64,000 nucleotides of DNA. Origin: Alcaligenes sp. SORT26. Lineage in GTDB: Bacteria > Pseudomonadota > Gammaproteobacteria > Burkholderiales > Burkholderiaceae_B. The stretch spans positions 4,019,728 through 4,083,727 of the forward strand of contig NZ_CP070975.1 in NCBI RefSeq assembly GCF_017377875.1, given 5' to 3'. Made by a program: the position numbers and the translations under genes. This document shows, in pieces, positions 52,019-61,064 of the stretch. Within the stretch, counting starts at the first letter, position 1; the number at the start of each line of letters is the position of its first letter. The notes below the pieces were generated by a model, which was not told the DNA's origin, did not search any database, and was given only the letters and a program-made list of their open reading frames with translations.

Positions 52019-53473
52019 ATGCCACAGTTCGTCTTTCTCTGGACCGATACCTTTGTGCTGGCACTGTTTCTGGCGATGGCGCTCTATACCTGGCGCGTCG
52101 TCAAACGTCCTGCCTTGCGCTCGGCCTGGGCCAGCGTGGCGCGTACACCGTCAGCCATGTGTGCCGCCGTATTCCTGATCTTTTTCCTGTTGATTGGCCT
52201 GCTCGATTCCATTCACTATCGGCCGATTTTGCCCGCAGCGCCGGGGCAGGAAGCCAGTGCGCTCAGCTATGCGCCAGTCGCCCGCTCGGCACTGGATGAT
52301 GTGCTGAAAATGGCTGGCCTGACCGAGGTTGAAAAAACCTATTCAGCCCCTTTGGCGCGCTTTCAGTTGACCAAGGAAAGCATGCTGATAGATGGCAAGC
52401 CCGTGCGGGACTTCCCGCGTTTGGTGAATGCCGGGGTAGGCATGGATACAGCGGCAGAGCATCAACAGGACATTCTGCACTTAAGTATCAAGGGTCTGGC
52501 ATGGGGGCTGGCAGCCAGTCTTGTGCTGGCGCTTTTGCTGACACTTTGGGGGCGTAAACAGGCGATGGAGCCAGGCTGGGGCGCCGCCTGGCGTTACTGG
52601 TGGCAGGGGCAAGGTCTGGTGAGCTGGAGACTGGTCTGGTTCAGCGCTTGCGCCTTGATGATCGTGCTGTGTCTGGTCCTGAGCCTGAGCGCGAATTATT
52701 ACGTGCTGGGTACAGACCGCACCGGCAATGACATTATCTGGCAGGCCCTGAAAAGCGTGCGCACGGCTCTGGTTATCGGCACCTTGACCACCTTTGCCAT
52801 GTTGCCGCCCGCGATTATTCTGGGTTTGGCCGCGGGCTACTTCCGGGGCTGGGTGGATGATGTCATTCAGTATATCTACACCACCTTGACGTCCATACCC
52901 GGTGTTTTGCTGATCGCCGCTTGCGTGCTGATGATGCAGGTCTACATCGACACGCACCCCGATAGCTTTGATACCGTGGCCGCCCGTGCCGACCTGCGTC
53001 TGTTCATGCTGTGCCTGATTCTGGGGCTGACTGGCTGGGCTGGTCTGTGCCGCCTTTTGCGTGCCGAGGTCCTGAAACTGCGCGAGCTGGACTATGTGCA
53101 GGCCGCTCAGGCCTTTGGTGTCGGCCATTTGCGCATCATGTTCCGTCACCTCCTGCCCAATGTGATGCACATTGTGCTGATCACCCTGATTCTGGAGTTC
53201 TCCGGTCTGGTGCTGTACGAGGCTGTGTTGTCCTATCTGGGCATAGGCGTGGACCCCAGCATGCCATCCTTCGGACGCATGATTGATGCGGCCCGCAGCG
53301 AACTGTCTCGCGACCCCATCATCTGGTGGGGGCTGGCCGGGGCCTTTGTCATGATGCTGGGGCTGGTTCTGTCTGCAAACATCTTTGCTGATGCGGTGCA
53401 AACGGCCTTTGACCCTCGCACCCGTCGTTTCAAGACTTTGCGAGTGCGTCGTACAGAAGGAGCCAAGGTATGA
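52019..53473 (+). CDS. Peptide ABC transporter permease with long N-terminal region (DppC/YejE type)
   Basis: A 484-residue permease, longer than the usual 300-340. The N-terminal 240 residues hold about four hydrophobic segments and a soluble stretch (about 75-160) likely to lie in the periplasm. The core starts at NYYVLGTDRTGNDIIWQALKSVRTALVIG, and the EAA loop is ELDYVQAAQAFGVGHLRIMFRHLLPNVMHIV. The last helix is followed by a basic tail. The stop overlaps the ATPase gene as ATGA. The extra part may have come from an insertion, as in YejE-like proteins. Confidence 0.9.
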   Translation: MPQFVFLWTDTFVLALFLAMALYTWRVVKRPALRSAWASVARTPSAMCAAVFLIFFLLIGLLDSIHYRPILPAAPGQEASALSYAPVARSALDDVLKMAGLTEVEKTYSAPLARFQLTKESMLIDGKPVRDFPRLVNAGVGMDTAAEHQQDILHLSIKGLAWGLAASLVLALLLTLWGRKQAMEPGWGAAWRYWWQGQGLVSWRLVWFSACALMIVLCLVLSLSANYYVLGTDRTGNDIIWQALKSVRTALVIGTLTTFAMLPPAIILGLAAGYFRGWVDDVIQYIYTTLTSIPGVLLIAACVLMMQVYIDTHPDSFDTVAARADLRLFMLCLILGLTGWAGLCRLLRAEVLKLRELDYVQAAQAFGVGHLRIMFRHLLPNVMHIVLITLILEFSGLVLYEAVLSYLGIGVDPSMPSFGRMIDAARSELSRDPIIWWGLAGAFVMMLGLVLSANIFADAVQTAFDPRTRRFKTLRVRRTEGAKV

Positions 53474-55155
53474 GCCAGCTTGACAGTGTCTCCGCCGTGA
53501 AGCCTTCAGCCACGCCTGCTGTTTTGCATATCGAAAACCTGGAACTGCGCGTACAGTCCGATGCCGGTATCCAGAGTGTGGTGCGTAACTTGTCTCTGGC
53601 TGTTCAGCGAGGTGAAACCTTTGCCTTGGTTGGCGAATCCGGCTGCGGTAAAAGCATGACGGCAATGGCAATCTTGCGCCTGCTGCCTGAAGCGGCCTGG
53701 ATGCAGTCCGGCAGCATTGCTTTGGGAGGGCTGGATTTACCGCCATTACCCGAGCAGCAAATGCAGGATGTACGCGGCAAGCGCATCAGTGTGATTTTTC
53801 AGGAACCGTCCACCAGTCTGAACCCGGTCATGTCCATCGGGCGGCAGATTAGCGAGGTGATCCGGCGTCACGAAGTTGTCCCCGCCGGGCAGGAGCGGGC
53901 AACGGCGATCAAATGGCTGGAGCGTGTTGGTATTCCCGGTGCCGCTCAGCGTTACGACGACTTTCCCTTTCAGTTTTCGGGCGGGCAAAAGCAACGCATC
54001 ATGATTGCGATTGCCCTGGCTGCCGAGCCTGATCTGCTGGTCGCGGATGAGCCAACCACCGCTTTGGACGTAACGGTTCAGGCACAGATTTTGCAGTTGC
54101 TGGCCGATATACAGAAAGAAATGGGCCTGGCTATTTTGCTGATTACCCACGACCTGCTGCTGGTGCGACAGTACGCCGACTATGTGGCTTTGATGCGGCA
54201 CGGGCAAATTGTGGAAGCGGGCTTGGCAAGTCAGTTTTTCCTGCGACCTACTCATCCCTACGCCCGCGAGTTGCTGGACGCCATCCCCACCTTTGAAAAG
54301 CGTGGACGTCCCTTGTCCCGCGCCATCGCACCGATTGAGGCCATTGCCCCGCGCAATAGCGGCAAAGAATTGGTTCTGGATATCCAGAGTTTGTCCGTTG
54401 CCTATAAGCAGGCTGGCTCCTGGTGGCGACGTTTGCCTGTGATCCCTGTGGTCCAGGATTTGAGCCTGCAACTGCACAAGGGCGAAACCCTGGCTTTGGT
54501 TGGTGAGTCTGGCTGCGGTAAAAGCACTGTCGCGCGCACCTTGATGCGTTTGCTGGATCATCAGGCGCAGATCAGCGGACAGGTGCAAATGCAGGGTCAG
54601 AATGTCTTGCAAGTCAAAGGCAAAGCGCTGCGGCAATTGCGTTCGCGACTGCAGATTATTTTCCAGGACCCTTACGGATCGCTGGACCCGCGCATGATGG
54701 TGGGGGACATTCTGCTGGAAGGCCTGAGCGCACTGCGCCCCGAGCTGGACACCAAGACGCGCCGCAAGCGAATTGAAACTTTAGTGGATCAGGTTGGTCT
54801 ACCCAAGAACTCCCTGGATCGCTATGCACACGAGTTCTCCGGCGGTCAGCGTCAGCGCATTGCAATCGCACGAGCCTTGGCAGTAGAGCCCGCCGTCCTG
54901 ATTTGTGATGAACCTACTTCAGCGTTGGACGTTTCCGTACAAGCGCAGATTCTGGATTTGATGCGCGAACTGCAGATGGAACTGGGTCTGGCTTATTTGT
55001 TCATTACTCATAATTTTGGGGTGGTGGAATATCTGGCCGATCGTATTGCTATCATGGCCAAGGGACGCATTGTGGAGCAGGGTAGTGCGCAGCAGGTTCT
55101 GTTCCATCCCCAGGAGGAGTTGACCCAGCGTCTGCTGGCCGCTGTTCCTCGTTAA
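53470..55155 (+). CDS. Peptide ABC transporter, duplicated ATPase (DppD-DppF fusion, YejF type)
   Basis: The protein has 561 residues and two complete ATPase domains. Domain 1 (about residues 15-275) has GESGCGKSMT, FSGGQKQRIMI and LLVADEPTTALDV. Domain 2 (about 295-560) has GESGCGKSTVA, FSGGQRQRIAIARAL and LICDEPTSALDV. The fused form occurs in YejF. It energises the two permeases upstream. With the secreted nuclease gene at the front, the operon may import products of extracellular breakdown, but a microcin-like or murein peptide is equally possible. Confidence 0.95.
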   Translation: MSQLDSVSAVKPSATPAVLHIENLELRVQSDAGIQSVVRNLSLAVQRGETFALVGESGCGKSMTAMAILRLLPEAAWMQSGSIALGGLDLPPLPEQQMQDVRGKRISVIFQEPSTSLNPVMSIGRQISEVIRRHEVVPAGQERATAIKWLERVGIPGAAQRYDDFPFQFSGGQKQRIMIAIALAAEPDLLVADEPTTALDVTVQAQILQLLADIQKEMGLAILLITHDLLLVRQYADYVALMRHGQIVEAGLASQFFLRPTHPYARELLDAIPTFEKRGRPLSRAIAPIEAIAPRNSGKELVLDIQSLSVAYKQAGSWWRRLPVIPVVQDLSLQLHKGETLALVGESGCGKSTVARTLMRLLDHQAQISGQVQMQGQNVLQVKGKALRQLRSRLQIIFQDPYGSLDPRMMVGDILLEGLSALRPELDTKTRRKRIETLVDQVGLPKNSLDRYAHEFSGGQRQRIAIARALAVEPAVLICDEPTSALDVSVQAQILDLMRELQMELGLAYLFITHNFGVVEYLADRIAIMAKGRIVEQGSAQQVLFHPQEELTQRLLAAVPR

Positions 55156-55242
55156 GCCCCACCACAAGCCGGGGTAGCGTTAATTAGCCCGGCACTTCTA
55201 TGCCACAATACGGCGGTCTGTCCGCCCATTGATACACACATT

Positions 55243-55722
55243 ATGAGTCTGAAGGTTTTTGATCTGGAATGCGAACACGCCCATGTGTTCGAGGGTTGGT
55301 TTAGCTCACGCGAAAGTTACGATGAGCAGATAAGCCGTGGGCTCTTGTGTTGCCCCGTCTGCGATAGCCACCAGGTCAAACGCAAGCTGTCGGCACCACG
55401 TATCAATGTGGGGGCGCAAGAAAGTATCAGTGCGCCGGTCAGTAGCACCCCCGTGCCAGCGCCCCTGCCTTCAACCATGCCGACCGAAGAGCAAATGCGG
55501 GCGATTCAAGGCCAGCTTTTGCAAGAACTGCGTTCGGTCATTCGCAAGTCGGACAATGTGGGCACCCAGTTTGCTCAGGAAGCACGTCGCATGCACGAAG
55601 GCGATATCGAACCGCGTGCCATACGTGGGCAGGCCACGGTGCAGGAGTATCAGGAGCTGGCCGACGACGGCATTATTGCCATGCCGATTCCTGACTTTCT
55701 GGACGATGATCGTCTGCAGTAA
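55243..55722 (+). CDS. DUF1178 family protein
   Basis: A 159-residue protein with a short N-terminal zinc-ribbon-like part ([40 protein letters not shown] with Cys pairs) and a C-terminal helix-rich region ([53 protein letters not shown]). This is the DUF1178 family, common in proteobacteria, function unknown. Its 3' end overlaps the convergent regulator gene by 50 bases. Confidence 0.9.
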   Translation: MSLKVFDLECEHAHVFEGWFSSRESYDEQISRGLLCCPVCDSHQVKRKLSAPRINVGAQESISAPVSSTPVPAPLPSTMPTEEQMRAIQGQLLQELRSVIRKSDNVGTQFAQEARRMHEGDIEPRAIRGQATVQEYQELADDGIIAMPIPDFLDDDRLQ

Positions 55723-57565
55723 TTGCCTGCGTCATTTCTTTAAGCCGCCGATGCAAAGTGCTGCGATGCAGCCCCAAGGCACGCGCGGCCTGTGAAATAT
55801 TCCCCTGATGCTGTTCCAAAGCCTGCTGCACGGCTGCGTACTCCTGTTCTTTCAGGGTTTGCGGCTTGGGGGCGGCAGGAAGGCTTGCTTGCTTCACGAT
55901 GATATTGCTGGCTTCCAGAGCCGGGGTCGGTAGTGGAGCAGGATGCTCGGCACTCAAACATGGCAAGGCAGGCAGGTCTTGCGATAGCCAGAGTCGCCCA
56001 GGATAGTCCTGCACAATAATTTGCAGTAGTACCGATCGTAGCTGGCGGTAGTTACCCGGCCAGTCGTACTCCTGTAGCGTGAGCAGAGCCTCCGGGTGTA
56101 ATTGAGGAGCTGCCTGACCCTGAGCCAGTACCGTCAGCTCTTGGGAAATATAGTCGCCCAAATCGCTACGCTCTCGCAGGCTGGGCACCTTGCAGATGTA
56201 ATCTTGCAGCCGGAAATACAGGTCGGCGCGGAAACGTCCGTCGCGCACCAGAGTTTCCAAGGGTTGATGGCTGGCGCTGATTAGCTGGAAATCCAGTCTG
56301 TGCGTACGCTCCGAGCCCAGCGCTTGAACCTCGCGCTCTTGCAGAACCCGTAACAGGCGGCTTTGCAGGCCCACTGGCATATCGCCAATCTCATCCAGAA
56401 ACAGCACACCGCCATGAGCCTGACGTAATTTACCGGCATAGCCCTGACGACGAGCCCCGGTAAAGGCACCGGCTTCATAACCAAACAACTCGGCTTCAAT
56501 CAATGTTTCGGGCAGGGCAGCGCAGTTAATGGCCACAAAAGGGCCGGACTGGGCCTTGTTACGGCGATGCAGCTCCCGCGCCATACGTTCCTTGCCGGAG
56601 CCGCTGGGACCGCTTAGCAAGATGGACAGGCCCATTTGCATAGCTCGCAAGGCGGATTCCAGCGCATTTTCCTGTTGAGGCGAGAGTTGCGGGGTCTCCG
56701 CAGTCTCGGTTTGAGTTCGCGTTTGAGTCTGAACGCTGCGGGCAGGCGCCTGAGATTTGGTCGCCGTACTCAGGTGCAGCGTTGTCGGTCTATTCGTATT
56801 CTTGGCCTGCTCCAGTACAGCATTCAGATCCTGGCCTGGTAGTTCCTGCCAATCGTGTCGCAATAAATGGGCTGCCAGCTCATCGGCAGCCACAATCATG
56901 TCGTCTTCCAGAACAAGACGACCGCTAAAAGCGCTATTGAGCAGGCCGGGGTCGGTATGAAGATGCAGCAGACGACGCGTAGGTGTGCACAGCGATTCCA
57001 GCATCTGACGGCTGATCTGACGAGCGTATAGCTGTGCCAAGTCCAGCGCGTAGTGATGCTCCAGTTCCGACGGCCCGGAAATATCCAGCACACCAATAAT
57101 CTGACCATAAGGGTCGTAGATGGGGGCGGCGTGGCAGCTCAAAATCCGATTGTCCGGCAGATAGTGTTGGCTACCGTGAATCTTGATGGGCTGCGCGCAA
57201 ACCAGTGCAGTACCAATTGCATTCGTACCGCGATGATTCTCCGCCCAACTGACGCCAGCTCGTAAGGCTACCTGCTCCGCCCGCTGTAAAAAATGCGGGT
57301 CGCCCGCCTGTTGCAGCACCGTACCTTGTGCGTCGCACAGTAAAACCAGACTGCGATGCGGGTGTACCAGCGCCGCCAGATCCTGCACCGCCGCAGAGGA
57401 GTGGTGCATCAAGTGGTGCTGCTGTTCCAGTAACTGTCGCAGTGCCCCCTGGCTCATGTCGCGGGGTGCGGCACTTAACTCCGATTCCATCGTCTGACAG
57501 CGCTCCCAGGACTGACGCCACATGGTTTCGTTGGTTTGCGGGCAAAACGAAGGTAGAGAAGTCAT
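55673..57565 (-). CDS. Sigma-54-dependent activator, AcoR-type
   Basis: A 630-residue protein with an N-terminal GAF-like sensor part (about residues 60-190; [34 protein letters not shown]), a central AAA+ domain (about 300-525) with Walker A GPSGSGKE, the sigma-54 contact GAFTGAR and [11 protein letters not shown], and a C-terminal Fis-type HTH ([24 protein letters not shown]). AcoR-type proteins activate acetoin or alcohol operons in response to small metabolites. ATG at 57565 is preferred; the frame is open further upstream. It is divergent from the aldehyde dehydrogenase gene, and two matching palindromes lie next to its start. It overlaps DUF1178 at the 3' end. Confidence 0.92.
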   Translation of the reverse strand: MTSLPSFCPQTNETMWRQSWERCQTMESELSAAPRDMSQGALRQLLEQQHHLMHHSSAAVQDLAALVHPHRSLVLLCDAQGTVLQQAGDPHFLQRAEQVALRAGVSWAENHRGTNAIGTALVCAQPIKIHGSQHYLPDNRILSCHAAPIYDPYGQIIGVLDISGPSELEHHYALDLAQLYARQISRQMLESLCTPTRRLLHLHTDPGLLNSAFSGRLVLEDDMIVAADELAAHLLRHDWQELPGQDLNAVLEQAKNTNRPTTLHLSTATKSQAPARSVQTQTRTQTETAETPQLSPQQENALESALRAMQMGLSILLSGPSGSGKERMARELHRRNKAQSGPFVAINCAALPETLIEAELFGYEAGAFTGARRQGYAGKLRQAHGGVLFLDEIGDMPVGLQSRLLRVLQEREVQALGSERTHRLDFQLISASHQPLETLVRDGRFRADLYFRLQDYICKVPSLRERSDLGDYISQELTVLAQGQAAPQLHPEALLTLQEYDWPGNYRQLRSVLLQIIVQDYPGRLWLSQDLPALPCLSAEHPAPLPTPALEASNIIVKQASLPAAPKPQTLKEQEYAAVQQALEQHQGNISQAARALGLHRSTLHRRLKEMTQAITADDHRPESQESAWQ

Positions 57566-57584
57566 GAGTGTGCTCCGGGAGGGG

Positions 57585-57601
57585 TGTCGCATTCTGCGAC
57601 A
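57585..57601. promoter_or_regulatory. Upstream activator site 1, TGTCGC-N5-GCGACA
   Basis: A perfect 6-base inverted repeat with 5-base spacing, about 140 bases before the predicted transcription start of the aldehyde dehydrogenase gene. It is probably bound by the divergent AcoR-type activator. Confidence 0.7.
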
Positions 57602-57625
57602 GTGCTCGCGTTTTGCGACAGTAGC

Positions 57626-57642
57626 TGTCGCAGCCTGCGACT
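57626..57642. promoter_or_regulatory. Upstream activator site 2, TGTCGC-N5-GCGACT
   Basis: The same palindrome with one mismatch. Its centre is 41 bases (about four helical turns) from site 1 so both sites face the same side of DNA. A third half-site GCGACA lies at 57615-57620. Confidence 0.65.
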
Positions 57643-57706
57643 GGAGGTCGTTCCATTATGGAGGCGGGCAAGCCCAGGAGCGAGTCGGGACAATCGCTAC
57701 TTAGTT

Positions 57707-57721
57707 TGGCACGTTATTTGC
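57707..57721 (+). promoter_or_regulatory. Sigma-54 promoter (-24/-12) of the aldehyde dehydrogenase gene
   Basis: TGGCAC-N5-TTGC matches the sigma-54 consensus exactly at its conserved bases. It lies 86 bases before the aldehyde dehydrogenase start, giving a transcription start near 57733. The activator gene next door has the GAFTGA sigma-54 contact motif, which supports function. Confidence 0.9.
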
Positions 57722-57807
57722 TTTAGTTAAAACAGGATAAAGGCACCCCTAACCTTTCTCTGCGGTGCACGCCTTGTGACACTGAACTAAATCAATAAGG
57801 AGACATC

Positions 57808-59334
57808 ATGAATCTGTCCGATCTCAAATCCATGGGCCTGGATCTGGAATTTCCCTTCAAATCCCGTTACGACAACTACATTGGTGGACGTTGGGTGCCG
57901 CCGGTCGAAGGCGAGTATTTTGATAATGTTTCGCCTGTAACCGGCCAGGTGTTTTGCCAGGTAGCCCGCTCGGGTGCAGCGGATATTGACCTGGCTCTGG
58001 ATGCCGCGCACAAGGTGCGCCACCAGTGGGCGAATACTCCGCCTGCCGAGCGCTCTGCTGTTTTGCTGCGCATCGCCGACCGTATCGAACAAAATCTGGA
58101 ACGCCTGGCGGTGGCCGAAACCATCGACAACGGTAAACCTATCCGTGAAACCCGTGCGGCCGACTTGCCCCTGGCGGTCGACCATTTCCGCTACTTTGCC
58201 GGTTGCCTGCGCGCACAAGAAGGCAGCATTTCGGATGTGGACAGCACCACGGTCGCTTACCACTTCCACGAGCCTATCGGCGTCGTCGGCCAGATCATCC
58301 CCTGGAACTTCCCGCTGCTGATGGCCGCCTGGAAACTGGCTCCCGCCCTGGCGGCTGGTTGCCCCATCGTCCTGAAACCGGCTGAGCAAACCCCCGCTTC
58401 CATCCTGCTGCTGATGGAAATCATCGGTGACTTGCTGCCTGCTGGCGTACTGAACGTGGTCACCGGCTACGGTAAAGAGGCAGGCCATGCCTTGGCTAAC
58501 TCCAAGCGTATCGCCAAAATCGCCTTCACCGGCTCCACTCCTGTTGGCCGAGAAATCCTGCACGCAGCGGCTGACCGCCTGATCCCAGCAACGGTAGAGC
58601 TGGGTGGCAAGAGCCCCAACATCTTCTTTGAAGACGTGATGCAGGCCGATGATGCTTTCCTGGACAAAGCCCTAGAAGGTTTGAGCATGTTCGCCCTGAA
58701 CCAGGGTGAAGTTTGCACATGCCCATCGCGCATCCTGATTCAGGAGTCCATCTACGAACGCTTTATTGAACGCGCCGTAGAGCGAGTCAAACGTATTCAG
58801 ACCGGCAATCCGCTCAACGCCGGGACGATGGTGGGCGCGCAGGTTTCCGAGAAACAGATGGAACGCATCCTGGGCTACATCAATATCGGTCGGGAAGAGG
58901 GCGCACAAGCGCTGACCGGTGGCGAACGCAATCGTCTGGGCCAGGGCCTGGATAATGGCTACTACATCAGCCCCACCATGTTGCTGGGTAAAAACAGCAT
59001 GCGTACCTTCCAGGAAGAAATCTTCGGACCGGTGGCTGCGGTGACCACCTTCAAGGACGAAGAAGAAGCCATCGCCATCGCCAACGATACCGAGTTTGGC
59101 TTGGGTGCTGGCGTCTGGAGCCGCGACGGCTCGCGTGCCTACCGTGTAGGCCGTGGTGTTGAAGCAGGTCGAGTCTGGACCAACTGCTATCACCTGTATC
59201 CCGCTCACGCCGCTTTCGGTGGCTACAAGCAATCCGGCATTGGCCGCGAAACCCATAAGATGGCCCTCAATAACTACCAGCAAACCAAGTGTCTGCTGGT
59301 CAGCTACAGCCCGAACGCCCTGGGCTTCTTCTGA
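57808..59334 (+). CDS. NAD-dependent aldehyde dehydrogenase (acetaldehyde dehydrogenase AcoD/ExaC type)
   Basis: A 508-residue enzyme that oxidises acetaldehyde or related aldehydes to the acid. Motifs are [26 protein letters not shown], the cofactor loop [11 protein letters not shown], the active-site glutamate in [11 protein letters not shown] and the catalytic cysteine region [12 protein letters not shown]. The length and sequence resemble AcoD of Ralstonia. It is the target gene of the sigma-54 promoter upstream, which suggests induction by an alcohol or acetoin-like compound. A hairpin separates it from the next gene. Confidence 0.95.
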   Translation: MNLSDLKSMGLDLEFPFKSRYDNYIGGRWVPPVEGEYFDNVSPVTGQVFCQVARSGAADIDLALDAAHKVRHQWANTPPAERSAVLLRIADRIEQNLERLAVAETIDNGKPIRETRAADLPLAVDHFRYFAGCLRAQEGSISDVDSTTVAYHFHEPIGVVGQIIPWNFPLLMAAWKLAPALAAGCPIVLKPAEQTPASILLLMEIIGDLLPAGVLNVVTGYGKEAGHALANSKRIAKIAFTGSTPVGREILHAAADRLIPATVELGGKSPNIFFEDVMQADDAFLDKALEGLSMFALNQGEVCTCPSRILIQESIYERFIERAVERVKRIQTGNPLNAGTMVGAQVSEKQMERILGYINIGREEGAQALTGGERNRLGQGLDNGYYISPTMLLGKNSMRTFQEEIFGPVAAVTTFKDEEEAIAIANDTEFGLGAGVWSRDGSRAYRVGRGVEAGRVWTNCYHLYPAHAAFGGYKQSGIGRETHKMALNNYQQTKCLLVSYSPNALGFF

Positions 59335-59366
59335 TCTCTTGATCTATTCGTAGTGTTGTCAGACCT

Positions 59367-59387
59367 CCCCCCATGCAATATGGGGGG
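59367..59387 (+). repeat. Hairpin between aldehyde and alcohol dehydrogenase genes
   Basis: CCCCCCAT and ATGGGGGG form 8 pairs around a 5-base loop. No T-run follows. It may protect the upstream message end or reduce read-through, lowering expression of the alcohol dehydrogenase relative to the aldehyde dehydrogenase. Confidence 0.55.
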
Positions 59388-59469
59388 ATGCCCTTCTTGC
59401 GCGCTTGCTATGTGTTTATCCCAGAGGGCCGCAAGGAATCTCTTCGATCATCCATAAGGAATACGCACA

Positions 59470-60618
59470 ATGACAGTCTCGGAATTCTTTATCCCCTCGC
59501 ACAATATCCTGGGCCCCGGCGCGCTGGATCAGGCCATGCCGATTGTCGGGAAAATGGGCTTCAAAAAAGCCTTGATCATCACCGATGCCGATCTGGCCAG
59601 GCTGGGCATGGCGAAGTTGGTAGCCGATAAGCTGACCGCGCAAGGCATCAATACCGCGATTTTTGACAAGGTGCAGCCTAATCCCACCGTGGGTAACGTG
59701 AATGCAGGCCTGGACGCCTTGAAAGCACACGGCGCAGACCTGATCGTCTCCCTGGGCGGCGGCTCCTCCCACGACTGTGCTAAAGGTGTAGCCCTGGTCG
59801 CCAGCAACGGCGGCAAGATTGCCGACTACGAAGGTGTAGATAAATCCGCCAAGCCGCAACTGCCACTGCTGGCTATCAACACCACAGCAGGCACAGCGTC
59901 GGAAATGACACGCTTCACCATCATCACCGATGAAACCCGCCACGTAAAAATGGCAATCATCGACCGCCACATCACACCCTTCCTGTCAGTGAACGACTCC
60001 GACCTGATGGAAGGCATGCCCGCATCGCTAACTGCGGCCACCGGCATGGATGCATTGACTCATGCGGTCGAAGCCTACGTTTCCACAATCGCCACCCCCA
60101 TCACTGACGCCTGTGCGGTGAAAGTGGTAGAACTGATCGCGAAATACCTACCAACTGCCGTGCGCGAGCCACACAACAAAAAAGCCCGTGAGCAAATGGC
60201 CTATGCACAGTTCCTGGCAGGGATGGCATTCAATAACGCTTCTCTGGGCTATGTCCACGCCATGGCGCACCAGTTAGGTGGCTTCTACGACCTGCCGCAT
60301 GGTGTCTGTAATGCTCTGCTGTTGCCGCATGTGCAGGCTTTCAATATGCAGGTGGCAGGGGAGCGCTTGAATGAAATCGGCAAACTGCTATCGGATAACA
60401 ATGCAGATCTGAAAGGCCTGGATGTCATCGCGGCGATTAAAAAACTGGCCGATATTGTGGGGATACCGAAGTCGTTGGAAGAGCTGGGCGTGAAGCGGGA
60501 GGATTTCCCGGTTCTGGCAGATAACGCGCTCAAGGATGTCTGTGGTGCGACTAATCCGATTCAGACGGATAAGAAGACCATTATGGGGATTTTTGAGGAG
60601 GCGTTTGGGGTGAGGTAA
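59470..60618 (+). CDS. Iron-containing alcohol dehydrogenase
   Basis: A 382-residue group III dehydrogenase. NAD-binding [11 protein letters not shown] (about residues 97-107) and the iron ligands in the D-x3-H region ([13 protein letters not shown]), [16 protein letters not shown] and CNALLLPHV are visible. It should oxidise primary alcohols such as ethanol to aldehydes. Together with the upstream aldehyde dehydrogenase it makes an alcohol-to-acid pathway under the AcoR-type activator. It might also be a YiaY-type enzyme with a different alcohol substrate. Confidence 0.95.
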   Translation: MTVSEFFIPSHNILGPGALDQAMPIVGKMGFKKALIITDADLARLGMAKLVADKLTAQGINTAIFDKVQPNPTVGNVNAGLDALKAHGADLIVSLGGGSSHDCAKGVALVASNGGKIADYEGVDKSAKPQLPLLAINTTAGTASEMTRFTIITDETRHVKMAIIDRHITPFLSVNDSDLMEGMPASLTAATGMDALTHAVEAYVSTIATPITDACAVKVVELIAKYLPTAVREPHNKKAREQMAYAQFLAGMAFNNASLGYVHAMAHQLGGFYDLPHGVCNALLLPHVQAFNMQVAGERLNEIGKLLSDNNADLKGLDVIAAIKKLADIVGIPKSLEELGVKREDFPVLADNALKDVCGATNPIQTDKKTIMGIFEEAFGVR

Positions 60619-61064
60619 AGCTCTTCCTTTCTTTAGGTTGGATCAGGAGTTGCTAGAAGGAGTAGTGACTGCTTTCGATCCAAAGCAGTCAGCCAAACTA
60701 TTAACGAAATGGCTAACGGCCCGCCGCAGGCGGATCGGCTAGAGTGCCTGTTTAGGAGATAAATCAGCCAAAAATTGAAAATGCTGCGACCAGCATCCCA
60801 ATCAACCACCTGCAACCATATCTTTCTTTTTGCAGCAGCCGTTTCTTTGAGGAAAGCTAAAATAGCCTCTTCACGGAATTTATTGACGTATTAGTTGAAA
60901 TATCGTGTTCCGCCCGTGATTTTGTTCTTCTAATGAGATGCGCAAGGTGCTGTCTATATTTTTATTCAGTGTATTTACTTTGAATTTGAGGTTCTTCCAC
61001 ATCTAACGCTACACCGTTCGGAGGTTAAAAGCGTGGCGAGTTATTTGTTCGAGTAGAAAACCTC
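60619..61064. other. Intergenic region at a composition change
   Basis: About 445 bases without a convincing gene. GC content drops sharply past about 60830 toward the AT-rich kinase gene. A 60-codon minus-strand frame (60633-60815) has no supporting features and is not called. No tRNA, integrase, direct repeat or IS end was seen that would mark an island border. Confidence 0.4.

Noticed and set aside
52481..53746. A 421-codon minus-strand frame opposite the second peptide permease
   Set aside because: The permease on the plus strand has clear family motifs; the antisense product is low-complexity.
60633..60815. A 60-codon minus-strand frame downstream of the alcohol dehydrogenase
   Set aside because: No ribosome site or conserved feature could be seen.
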